From NCBI GenBank assembly GCA_015520735.1, contig WAPN01000024.1, positions 1 to 64,000 of the forward strand: 64,000 nt of DNA, in the 5' to 3' direction. Source of the DNA: Desulfurococcales archaeon. Its GTDB lineage: Archaea > Thermoproteota > Thermoprotei_A > Sulfolobales > Desulfurococcaceae. A program made the translations under genes and the position numbers. How positions within the stretch are numbered: the first letter of the stretch is position 1; the number at the start of each line of letters is the position of its first letter. The notes under the pieces are model-generated. The model was not told the origin of the DNA. It saw only the letters and a program-made list of their open reading frames with translations, and did not search any database. Positions 33,347 through 40,973 of this stretch are shown one piece after another.

Positions 33347-35986
33347 CTATTTAGACAGATCAACACCTTTCATACGTAGTATTTCGAGCACTTTATCATG
33401 AAGTCTCATTATTAGTTTCCTCATATCCTCCATGAGAACCACGTCGCTGTAACCATGGGCAATTATACTGTGGGCAAATGGACTTGGAACAGTTGTTGGC
33501 CCGAACACGACAATATCGATCTCGCCCTTACTGATTTTCTCGAGCACTTCTTTAGCTGCATCTATATGCATATAGTCCTCCAGGATCTCTCTGTACGTCT
33601 CCTTTAAAACAGGGAAGTTAGGGATATCCTCGACAGCTTTCAGTAGCTCCTCAGCATTGATTTGTAGTTTATGAATACTCTTCTCGTATCTCCTATACCT
33701 TCTGAGGATCATGAACGAACGAACAGCGCAGTGTCTAAATCTTCTTTTCAGCATCTCGGTTCTTCGTAGAACCTTTTTGAGCACATCTTCGATATTATTA
33801 GGAGTGATCATTCTGAATATTGCTTTCCAGTCTCCATCTGGATGGCCCTTTATGCTCAGCATGAATCCATTGTCGGTCACAGTTATTTTGACATTGATTC
33901 CTAGCGTTTTTCCGATAAAATAGGCGTAAGCTCTTGATAAAGCAGCATTAACACGTCTCCCGAACAAGCTATGAACAATTATGTTTCTTTCATGTGGTTC
34001 GTCATACACTTCAATCACTATGAGTTTATCGCTAGGAATTACTCCTCCGGTGAACAATAGTTGTTCTCTGAAGTACTCGTATATATTCTCGGCCGCTATT
34101 TTCTGTAGCCTGTAATTCTTCCTTAGCCATTCGACAGCTCTCTCCTTAGACTCCGCCATTATCTTCTCAGCGACAAGTCTCCTAAACCTGCCAACCTCTA
34201 GTGCTGAGTCATAAGCTAATGGCAACATCTCGCTGAACCAGCTGGGAACGGTTGGACGTGCACCATCCGCTGGCTTCACTATGACGCGGAATCCATGGCT
34301 TCCCAAGTACTCATATACTCGTCCACCAAGCACGAAAAGATCTCCAGGGACAAGGTATTCCACGAAAGCCTCTTCCAGAGTCCCAACATATTTACCATCT
34401 GTTGTGAATACATGTGCTTTGCTCTCATCGGGAATGGTACCTATGTTTTGATAATAGATCATTCGCGCAGTCCTCTTTCTACCAAATACGCCTTCTTCGT
34501 CAAACCATATCTTTGAGTATACTTTTGCATGCTCGAAATAGTCACCGTATCTTCCGCTCAAATATCTTAATACGCTCATATAGTCTTCCCAGGAAAGATC
34601 ATGGAATGTATAACTTCTCCTTATAAGCCTATATGCTTCATTCACATGCCACTTCTTCTCAAGTGATAATCCAACAATATGTTGTGCAAGGACATCAAGG
34701 GGATTCCTAGGTATCCTGACACGGTCTATCTTATGCTCACACGCGGCCTTAGCGAGCACTGTACATTCAACTAGGTCGTCTCTATCGACAACAATGATCC
34801 TGCCCTTACTAACCTCTCTAATATGATGGCCTGCCCTCCCTATTCTTTGAAGCAGTCTTGAGACGCTCTTGGGGCTGCTGAGCAGGACAACGAGATCAAT
34901 GTAGCCTATATCTATTCCAAGTTCTAGGCTTGTGGAACTAACTATCACTCGGAGTTCGCCTTTTTTCAGCTTCTCTTCTATCTCTAACCGTACTTCTCTA
35001 CTGAGACTACTATGATGAGCCTCTATTTTGTCCACATCGATTATCTTCTCTTTCTCCATGATTTTTCTCAGTTTATAGACAACTCTTTCTGTTGCACTAC
35101 GGGTATTGGTGAAGATCAAGGTTGTCTTGTGGTGTCTGATCAAGTTAATGAGTGACCTATATATTTTCTCCTGGATCTCATCAGCCGTTGCATGGACAAG
35201 ATCTTTGAGAGGTGATAATACCTTGATATCTATTGGCTTGGCAAACCTAGCGTCCACAATAACACAGTCCCTGGGCTCACCGTTATCGCGGTATCCGACG
35301 AGGAATTTAGCTATCTCTTCAAGCGGCGCTATCGTGGCGCTCAACCCTATTCTTGTGAGTGGATGCCCTACAAGATTTTCTAGTCTTTCAATACTAAGGC
35401 TCAAATGACTCCCGCGCTTACTGCTAGCTAATTCGTGTATTTCATCTATGATCACTATCTCTGCAGTCCTTAGTCTTTCTCTGAATTTCGGAGCATTCAG
35501 TGCTATGGCAAGACTCTCAGGGGTAGTGATCAATATATGTGGAGGATCTCTGACCATTCTTTGTTTCTCACTGGGACTAGTATCGCTTGTTCTGACAGCT
35601 ACTTTTATTTCAGGTAGGATCTTCCCCATTTCTTTCGCTATTTCTCTTATCTCGGTAATTGGCCTTATCAGGTTTCGATACATATCATTATTGAGAGCAC
35701 GGAGTGGGCTAACATATACGACCCTTATTCCTTCGGGAAGCCCCCCGTTTTCCTCATAGTACTTGTAGAGATCATCTATTATTCCAAGGAAAACAGCCAA
35801 GGTCTTACCTGTACCGGTTGGAGACGAGATCAGGGTATTCATGCGTCGCTTAATAAGCGGAATCGCCATGCGCTGGGGTGGTGTGAAAGTCTCAAACCTA
35901 GACTTAAACCATATCCGAACATATGGTCTTAATAATCTATAGATATACATATCACTATATGCCTTCTTAGCAAATCTTATCGGCAA
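33347..35986 (-). CDS. Lhr-type superfamily 2 DNA helicase
   Basis: The helicase motifs run in order: Q-motif region FTPPQRMAIPLI, Walker A SPTGTGKT (motif I), YVSPLRALNND (Ia), TTPESL (Ib), DEIHE (II), LSATIAPLEE (III), then in the second RecA domain TNTRSATERV (IV), SSTSLELGIDIGYIDLV (V) and QRIGRAGH (VI). The long C-terminal part (after about 430) is the Lhr winged-helix and beta-barrel core. Lhr helicases unwind branched DNA and DNA-RNA hybrids in repair. The start is the TTG at 35986, because GGTGG sits five bases before it; a GTG at 35995 is in frame upstream. Size is about 879 residues. Confidence 0.94.
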   Translation of the reverse strand: MPIRFAKKAYSDMYIYRLLRPYVRIWFKSRFETFTPPQRMAIPLIKRRMNTLISSPTGTGKTLAVFLGIIDDLYKYYEENGGLPEGIRVVYVSPLRALNNDMYRNLIRPITEIREIAKEMGKILPEIKVAVRTSDTSPSEKQRMVRDPPHILITTPESLAIALNAPKFRERLRTAEIVIIDEIHELASSKRGSHLSLSIERLENLVGHPLTRIGLSATIAPLEEIAKFLVGYRDNGEPRDCVIVDARFAKPIDIKVLSPLKDLVHATADEIQEKIYRSLINLIRHHKTTLIFTNTRSATERVVYKLRKIMEKEKIIDVDKIEAHHSSLSREVRLEIEEKLKKGELRVIVSSTSLELGIDIGYIDLVVLLSSPKSVSRLLQRIGRAGHHIREVSKGRIIVVDRDDLVECTVLAKAACEHKIDRVRIPRNPLDVLAQHIVGLSLEKKWHVNEAYRLIRRSYTFHDLSWEDYMSVLRYLSGRYGDYFEHAKVYSKIWFDEEGVFGRKRTARMIYYQNIGTIPDESKAHVFTTDGKYVGTLEEAFVEYLVPGDLFVLGGRVYEYLGSHGFRVIVKPADGARPTVPSWFSEMLPLAYDSALEVGRFRRLVAEKIMAESKERAVEWLRKNYRLQKIAAENIYEYFREQLLFTGGVIPSDKLIVIEVYDEPHERNIIVHSLFGRRVNAALSRAYAYFIGKTLGINVKITVTDNGFMLSIKGHPDGDWKAIFRMITPNNIEDVLKKVLRRTEMLKRRFRHCAVRSFMILRRYRRYEKSIHKLQINAEELLKAVEDIPNFPVLKETYREILEDYMHIDAAKEVLEKISKGEIDIVVFGPTTVPSPFAHSIIAHGYSDVVLMEDMRKLIMRLHDKVLEILRMKGVDLSK

Positions 35987-36067
35987 AGCAACCACCCTTG
36001 AAAAACAGTCAGGACCGGGGAACAGTATTTGTTAGGTCTAGTTTTATTGTTTATTTCTTGCTATTCC

Positions 36068-37477
36068 TTATCGCCTGGTTATATCTTCGAACCATCTGTA
36101 GCAGGAATAAATATATCCTAGACTATATGTTACGAACCAAAGGCCTGTATATATGATGTGCGGTATTAAACAAAGATATAATCCAAATAGGAAAGCTGAC
36201 ACCCCAATGATCAGTTCCCACGGTACTCTATATCCATGGGTCTTCTCCTCATGCTTCCCCTTAGGTGTTCTCTTGTATATGAAGGGTCTCCTAAGCAGTG
36301 CTTTGAATGAAGCATAGGTTAAAGTAGGTGTCAATGAAACTGTTGTAGCAGATGATCTGCCTAGGTTCACGATTATCCGCCACGTGCTGTTATCTAATTC
36401 TCGGAGCGAGTCTATGTAGGAGTAGGCGTAGACAGCTGCTGATACTATCCATGGAATACCCATAAACCAATATAGCTGAAGATAATCAATGGGCGATAAA
36501 ATACAAGCGATCGCCAGCATCAAGACACCTATTATCCCGAGAACGGCCGGAGTATATTGTAAGAGAAACACCAAGCTATCAAGACGGGCAAACAGAGGAT
36601 ACGGTGCAAGGATTATGTCTTTGAACCTTGACAACGCAACATCTAATGCACCATAAGCCCATCTCTCTTGCTGAATCCGCAAACTTCTATATCTTCTGGG
36701 TACTTCGACCAATACCTTGTTCCTATCGAAGTACAGTATCCTCTTGCCTAGCCTCATCAGTCTGGCGCCGATCTCCATGTCATCCTGGATCCTTTTCTCA
36801 TCCCATCCTCTAAGCTCTTTTTTAAGCACCTCGGCTTTGTAGAGGGTTCCTGTACCAAGGGGGAATACTGGTAGACCTCTCCCTGCCCTCCCCTTGTAGA
36901 TTGTGTCGACAACAAATTTCATCGAATAAGCTATTGCTTCGGCTATGCGGCTATCCCTGTTTTTCGGTGCCCATCTAGCTACAACAGCGTCAGCTTCTCC
37001 TTCCTCTATTAGTTTTGCTGCGTTAACCAGGAATTCCTCATCTATACGGCTATCGACATCCATGATGTAAATGTATCTACCGCTCGAAGCATATAGGCCC
37101 ACGTTGAGGGCGCCTGTCCTGAAACCTCTTGTCTCGCTCCTCCATATTAGTGACACGTCTAAGCCCTTCTCTCTCCATTTCTCGATTATGTTTCTTATTT
37201 GGTCTAGACTTTCGGGAGGATCATCGGAGACGACTATGACCTCCTTATCGATCTTTAGTTGAGAGAGAAAAGCAAGGGCTTCATACAGTAGTTCGAACGG
37301 CTCTTTCCTAATAGGGATAATTATTGACACGCGTCCGAGACGTGCCCCATTGTACTTGGGCGTTGGAAGCCTGTACTTCTTTTTCGAGTGATACATTATT
37401 GTCTGAAACAGGAAGAGGATGGCTGATGGAACCATTATCAGTACCAATCCTATAATCCCTATTATGGCGGCATCCAT
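36068..37477 (-). CDS. Membrane family 2 glycosyltransferase, cellulose/hyaluronan synthase-like
   Basis: An N-terminal membrane helix (about 5-27) precedes a GT-A domain with SIIPIRKEP, the metal motif MDVDSR, the acceptor motif QDDME, and QQERW, which is the QxxRW motif of processive beta-glycosyltransferases. Four or more membrane helices fill the C-terminal 170 residues. It should polymerise or transfer sugars from nucleotide-sugar donors across or onto the membrane, perhaps for surface polysaccharide or glycolipid. Length is 469 residues. It is divergent from the metallo-beta-lactamase fold gene. Confidence 0.9.
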   Translation of the reverse strand: MDAAIIGIIGLVLIMVPSAILFLFQTIMYHSKKKYRLPTPKYNGARLGRVSIIIPIRKEPFELLYEALAFLSQLKIDKEVIVVSDDPPESLDQIRNIIEKWREKGLDVSLIWRSETRGFRTGALNVGLYASSGRYIYIMDVDSRIDEEFLVNAAKLIEEGEADAVVARWAPKNRDSRIAEAIAYSMKFVVDTIYKGRAGRGLPVFPLGTGTLYKAEVLKKELRGWDEKRIQDDMEIGARLMRLGKRILYFDRNKVLVEVPRRYRSLRIQQERWAYGALDVALSRFKDIILAPYPLFARLDSLVFLLQYTPAVLGIIGVLMLAIACILSPIDYLQLYWFMGIPWIVSAAVYAYSYIDSLRELDNSTWRIIVNLGRSSATTVSLTPTLTYASFKALLRRPFIYKRTPKGKHEEKTHGYRVPWELIIGVSAFLFGLYLCLIPHIIYTGLWFVTYSLGYIYSCYRWFEDITRR

Positions 37478-37877
37478 TGGGGATCACGTCGCATATTCAG
37501 CACAATAACGATTTAGCCACACCTTCATTAATTAAAAATAATACTAACTGTATCAGGTTTTGTTAGCTTTCCTCGCGGTTTCAAATCATTTTTAATGCAT
37601 TATATGCCAACATATATATTGATGCTATTGTACTCATTCTATGTGTCGTGATAGTGATAGTATTTGTTCTTCTCGATTATTACTTTATGCACATTCAATT
37701 CGTAAAACCTTATATTTTCCCTGTCTGAGTCCTTGGAGGCTATCGTACCTACATATTTCTAATAGCTATTGTAGGATAGGGCAATAAATATGAGCCCCTT
37801 TATATGGTCAGGCGTGATAATAAATCACGAACCATATAAGTATCTTGCTTGAGTAATGGTATATGGGTGGTTAAGCA
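37478..37877. other. 400-base divergent intergenic region
   Basis: This AT-rich stretch separates the divergent glycosyltransferase and metallohydrolase genes. It holds a TATA-like CATATAAG at 37833-37840 for the plus-strand gene and a perfect inverted repeat just before it. I found no open frame with a ribosome-binding site, no tRNA and no box C/D layout. Confidence 0.5.
37813..37829. promoter_or_regulatory. Perfect inverted repeat next to a promoter (possible operator)
   Basis: CGTGAT-AATAA-ATCACG is a perfect 17-base palindrome ending four bases before the CATATAAG box of the metallo-beta-lactamase fold gene. Its position over the BRE region suits a repressor or activator site. The chance of a six-base-arm repeat in 400 bases is not negligible. 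Confidence 0.35.
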
Positions 37878-38525
37878 ATGCCTATGATTAGATGGCATGG
37901 ACATGCCTGTGTGGAGATCAGGAGACTTAATGGCTATACGGTGGTGTTCGATCCCCATGACGGTTTAAGCATAGGTTTGCCTAGACCGGATGTTAAAGCG
38001 GATCTAGTTTTGATAACGCATGATCATTTCGACCATAATGCGGCAGAGATAGTTTCAAAACCAACGACAAGGGTTTTTAAGCAGTTCTATGGTGAGGCAC
38101 GGGTAGATGATATTGTAATACATGGTTATAAGACGTATCATGATAAGTTCCAGGGAAAAAGAAGAGGTGAGAACACAATATACATAGTCGAAATAGACGG
38201 TTACAGAATAGCGCATCTGGGCGATCTAGGCCACATACCCGATAAAGACATGCTGGAAAAACTAGCACAAGTAGATCTCCTAATCATACCTGTGGGAGGA
38301 GTATATACCATATATCCTGATGAGGCCTGGAGAATAGTCGAAGAAACCAAGCCCAAGAACGTTCTTCCTATACATTATTGGGTAGAAGGCCTCCGCCTAC
38401 CATTACATCCCCTCAAAGACTTTATTGCTTTTGTGAAAAAGTATAGTGTTAAAAGACTAGATAAAAGCTCGTTTGATCTACAGGACTACGAGAACTCAAT
38501 AATAGTTCCTAAGCCTCCTTATTAA
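37878..38525 (+). CDS. Metallo-beta-lactamase fold hydrolase (UlaG/UPF0173-like)
   Basis: The motif THDHFDHN supplies the HxHxDH metal ligands. An N-terminal WHGHACVEI and later HLGDLGH and PIHYW complete the site seen in L-ascorbate-6-phosphate lactonase-like and UPF0173 hydrolases. The 215-residue single domain has no beta-CASP or exonuclease part, so it is probably a small-molecule hydrolase or lactonase; the substrate is unknown. The ATG follows GGGTGG. A possible operator and a TATA box lie upstream. Confidence 0.88.
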   Translation: MPMIRWHGHACVEIRRLNGYTVVFDPHDGLSIGLPRPDVKADLVLITHDHFDHNAAEIVSKPTTRVFKQFYGEARVDDIVIHGYKTYHDKFQGKRRGENTIYIVEIDGYRIAHLGDLGHIPDKDMLEKLAQVDLLIIPVGGVYTIYPDEAWRIVEETKPKNVLPIHYWVEGLRLPLHPLKDFIAFVKKYSVKRLDKSSFDLQDYENSIIVPKPPY

Positions 38526-38550
38526 AAGAGTGGAGCTAAAGTGATCTGAT

Positions 38551-38775
38551 TTGAGAAACGAATATGGACATGCCGGAAGCGTTGAGAAAGAAGAGGCTAA
38601 ACTAAGAGAATTATCTATGAAGTTCTTGTCAAGGCTCGGAATACCCGCCCCTGCCGAGAGGGTTAACAGGGTTTTACTACTATATAATATTATTGATAGC
38701 TTATACAGAGGTAGATTGATCAGTCGTAATGATAAGAAGGCAGCGCAGACGGGTGAAGACGGATCAACCGGCTGA
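38551..38775 (+). CDS. Small helical hypothetical protein
   Basis: A 74-residue charged protein with a helical middle (EAKLRELSMKFLSRLGIPAPAERVNRVLLLYNII cannot be assigned to a family; the LGIPAPAERV turn is its most distinctive part). The frame starts at a TTG just after a weak GTGATC ribosome-binding site and runs 26 bases behind the metallohydrolase, which suggests one transcript. The C-terminal dozen residues are Gly/Asp-rich and look disordered. Confidence 0.55.
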   Translation: MRNEYGHAGSVEKEEAKLRELSMKFLSRLGIPAPAERVNRVLLLYNIIDSLYRGRLISRNDKKAAQTGEDGSTG

Positions 38776-38833
38776 ACGGTCAGGCCGCTGAAAGGTCATC
38801 ATTTTATCAGACACTGACGGTTTCTTCATCCCA

Positions 38834-38841
38834 AATATATA
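38834..38841 (+). promoter_or_regulatory. TATA-like box ahead of the twin-hairpin RNA candidate
   Basis: ATATATAA lies about 40 bases before the first hairpin at 38878, consistent with a transcription start near 38865 and an independent short RNA or the leader of the next gene. Confidence 0.4.
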
Positions 38842-38876
38842 ATATTATTTTACCAGGTCATAGTGCTAAATAATAG

Positions 38877-38947
38877 TGCGGGATGAGCGTATCCCGCCCC
38901 ATATTAGAGGCCCGGCCGATGAAATTACTAGGCCGGATGCGACCGCA
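38877..38947 (+). ncRNA. Candidate structured RNA with two perfect GC-rich hairpins
   Basis: Hairpin 1 is GCGGGAT-GAGCGT-ATCCCGC (38878-38897), seven perfect pairs. Hairpin 2 is CCGGCC (38912-38917) against GGCCGG (38931-38936) with the loop starting GATGAA. The ends TGCGG (38877-38881) and CCGCA (38943-38947) can also pair, as an alternative to hairpin 1. GC is much higher than on either side and no open frame explains it. It could be a guide RNA, another small RNA, or the leader of the zinc-finger-like gene 60 bases on. I see no convincing H/ACA or C/D signature. Confidence 0.45.
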
Positions 38948-39009
38948 TATTTAGTAGAGCTCATCAATAACTTATGATGTATCTCGACTAGTAATGAAGG
39001 TGTATGTTA

Positions 39010-39300
39010 TTGGCTTACGTCTGGGAGCCTAGGTGGGAACCATACATCGTTGAAGTAAATGGTATAAAAATAAGGACGTGCAGAGACAAGACAACAGGCA
39101 TGATCGCGTGTCCCATATGTATCCACGCGGCCTCGAAGTGCCTAGAATCGTCCAAGAAACCCCACAACTACAACTATGAGAATAGCTTCTTCTTCTCACC
39201 TGTTGACTTGATTATTCACATTAGGGAATATCATCTAAGAGGAAAGAACGCGAAGATACTGCGTGAGAAAATTGCCGGGGCAAATAAGAGTAGACATTAG
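39010..39300 (+). CDS. Small zinc-finger-like protein
   Basis: In about 96 residues there is CPICIHAASKC near the middle and HIREYH near the C-terminus. This gives cysteines and histidines suited to one zinc site (a C2H2-like treble-clef or C2HC arrangement). The tail is basic. A DNA- or RNA-binding role is plausible; I do not recognise the family. The start is probably the TTG at 39010, seven bases after GGTG, rather than the ATG at 39004, which is only one base away from it. It lies directly before the PfkB kinase gene. Confidence 0.68.
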   Translation: MAYVWEPRWEPYIVEVNGIKIRTCRDKTTGMIACPICIHAASKCLESSKKPHNYNYENSFFFSPVDLIIHIREYHLRGKNAKILREKIAGANKSRH

Positions 39301-39311
39301 GGGATATTATC

Positions 39312-40166
39312 GTGGAAATACTACTTCTTGGTAACCCCACGATAGACAAGATCTATGTTGATGGACGCTTCATAAGAGAAAGTATTGGTGGAGGCATATA
39401 CTATTCTCTGGAAGCATTGAGGGAAACCTATGGAAGACGATATAAAATAACAGTTATAACTGCTATTTCTCCACATCAATATTCCTGGTTATCTACACTT
39501 CATAGATCGGGAATAGAAATCATAGCTTATCCCTCAACCCTAACCAATGTTTTTGTCTTGAAATACAAGAACGGGAAGAGAAGGATCTATATCGAGGAAA
39601 AGTCGCCTCCTCTGATTTTTTCTATTGATAAAATGTATGATGTTACAATAGTTAATCCCGTCATGAACGAAATACTTTCCTACCAGTTAAGATTAACAAG
39701 AATAAAGACACGATTCATGGCGATAGACATACAGGGGTTTATTCGTAGATACAGAGACAAGTTTATCGAATACTACAGGCCCGCCTATCTAAAGGATCTA
39801 TTTAGATTCAGTAATGTGGTACATATGAATGATGATGAGGCACAGTATCTCACAGGAGCATCGCGTTTCGATGAGCAAGTCAAAAAACTAGTCGGGCTCT
39901 CTCCCAATACTATATTCATAGTGTCATCGCCGGAACACGTTGCGATGGGCACACAGAGCCTCTACGAGTATATTGAAGTGCCCGATATACGTTACCCAGA
40001 TACCACGGGGGCAGGCGATTACTTGCTAACGATATTTGCGGTTGAACTCTATAGATCAAATGATCCCATGGTTTCGCTTGTAAGGGCGACCAAGAAAACA
40101 CAGGAATGGCTAAATAGGAAAAATGCCTCATCGCGGCCTGTCACCCTCAACCACCACCGCCACTGA
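39312..40166 (+). CDS. PfkB-family (ribokinase-like) sugar or nucleoside kinase
   Basis: PfkB signature 2 is DTTGAGDYLLTIF, with the catalytic Asp in GAGD, preceded by the anion hole. The N-terminal substrate region has GNPTIDKIYVDG and GGGIYYSLEAL. At 284 residues it is slightly short. Members phosphorylate sugars, nucleosides or fructose 6-phosphate; the substrate cannot be told from sequence. The start is a GTG. The nearby R15P isomerase raises the possibility of a nucleoside or ribose 1-phosphate kinase, but it lies 3 kb away on the other strand. Confidence 0.85.
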   Translation: MEILLLGNPTIDKIYVDGRFIRESIGGGIYYSLEALRETYGRRYKITVITAISPHQYSWLSTLHRSGIEIIAYPSTLTNVFVLKYKNGKRRIYIEEKSPPLIFSIDKMYDVTIVNPVMNEILSYQLRLTRIKTRFMAIDIQGFIRRYRDKFIEYYRPAYLKDLFRFSNVVHMNDDEAQYLTGASRFDEQVKKLVGLSPNTIFIVSSPEHVAMGTQSLYEYIEVPDIRYPDTTGAGDYLLTIFAVELYRSNDPMVSLVRATKKTQEWLNRKNASSRPVTLNHHRH

Positions 40167-40167
40167 T

Positions 40168-40212
40168 CCCCCGGTATGGCCAGGCACTGGCTGGCCACAT
40201 AAAACCCGGGGG
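40168..40212 (+). other. Strong nested stem-loop right after the PfkB kinase stop
   Basis: CCCCCGG (40168-40174) pairs with CCGGGGG (40206-40212), and inside it TGGCCAG pairs with CTGGCCA around a seven-base loop. The structure starts one base after the stop codon and has no T-run behind it, so it is not a standard terminator. It may protect the 3' end of the mRNA or be part of a small RNA. Confidence 0.5.
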
Positions 40213-40337
40213 AAGAGCGGCTACAATTTATTCTATGTAATATGATGTTGTTTGTCTTCCGATCACTGTGCGAAAGAATTACTGTGATTATGCCTTATTA
40301 GGGTTATAGGCCCTAGCTATTGGGCTCTGCTGGATAC

Positions 40338-40345
40338 TTTATAAG
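40338..40345 (+). promoter_or_regulatory. TATA box ahead of a 25-codon frame
   Basis: TTTATAAG lies about 35 bases before the ATG of the tiny frame at 40376, with a GGTGGTGG ribosome-binding site between the two. Together they form a complete expression signal in a region with no longer gene. Confidence 0.4.
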
Positions 40346-40375
40346 AGCCATTGTTTCGCAGGCGGTGGTGGTTTA

Positions 40376-40453
40376 ATGTATTGTCCCAATTACTGTGGGT
40401 GGCAGGCCGCTCGGCATGTATTATTTTATTTAAACATTTTAATAAATGTTTAG
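40376..40453 (+). CDS. Possible 25-residue small protein
   Basis: The frame ATG to TAG encodes 25 residues beginning MYCPNYCGWQAARH and ending in a hydrophobic run (VLFYLNILINV). A TATA box at 40338 and the repeated GGTGGTGG ribosome-binding site seven bases from the ATG make it better supported than a random short frame. The Cys-x3-Cys-Gly-Trp start and hydrophobic end could be a metal-binding or membrane microprotein. It could also be the decayed start of a longer gene. Confidence 0.3.
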   Translation: MYCPNYCGWQAARHVLFYLNILINV

Positions 40454-40473
40454 ATTGCATCTCAAAGGATAGA

Positions 40474-40848
40474 TTAGTCAATCATGGCGGCACTCTCAAA
40501 GAAGCCGGTATAATATGTGGCGGCAAAAACAACACCTTCTTGTCTCGGTGGAGGAGTTTCCCCTAGCCTGTCCATTATATAGTCTATGAGCTCTTCTTCA
40601 CTAGGTGCTCTGCCGATGAACGCCGTTCTACCATTTACAAGGATCTTTGGAAGATCAGGTATCTCAAGACCTATGGGATCTGTAAGCCAGATATGTACAG
40701 GGATTATTTCTACCCATATATTCTTTTGCTCGAGAAGCTTCTTAGCCACATTCCAAGCAGTCTGGAGAGCATTATCGCTCTCGTCGTCAAATCCTAGGTA
40801 AATCGTTACTTGTACTTTTATGGGCTCTATAATTATTTCTTCACTCAT
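40474..40848 (-). CDS. Thioredoxin-fold protein lacking the CXXC motif
   Basis: The 124-residue protein shows a thioredoxin/glutaredoxin pattern: first strand VQVTIYLGFDD, a helix, a second strand VEIIPVHIW, the cis-proline segment DLPKILVNGRTAF and a final helix EEELIDYIMDRL. Where thioredoxins have CXXC there is DDESDN, so it cannot act as a dithiol oxidoreductase. The C-terminal tail after PPPRQ extends beyond the fold. The ATG follows GGGGACCAGG. The role is unknown; binding or chaperone-like functions are possible. Confidence 0.68.
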   Translation of the reverse strand: MSEEIIIEPIKVQVTIYLGFDDESDNALQTAWNVAKKLLEQKNIWVEIIPVHIWLTDPIGLEIPDLPKILVNGRTAFIGRAPSEEELIDYIMDRLGETPPPRQEGVVFAATYYTGFFESAAMID

Positions 40849-40973
40849 CCTGGTCCCCGGCTATAGAATCGTTTCCGCGCTGGGATTTAAACCCGGAAAA
40901 CAGGTATAACCGAGAGAATACCAAGTCCTAGGACTTATAAGTATGTGAAATTGAGGGGTTCCATGCGTAAAAC

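Noticed and set aside
38731-38777. Box C/D-like ATGATAA ... CTGA near the end of the small gene at 38551
   Set aside because: Boxes are partly inside the coding frame, spacing is off, and D' is missing.
40870-40902. tRNA 3' fragment or second split tRNA half (GGGTTTAAATCCC on the minus strand)
   Set aside because: It looks like a T-loop, but the stem has a mismatch, no acceptor strand matches anywhere near, and the piece folds as a simple hairpin in the leader of the thioredoxin-fold gene.
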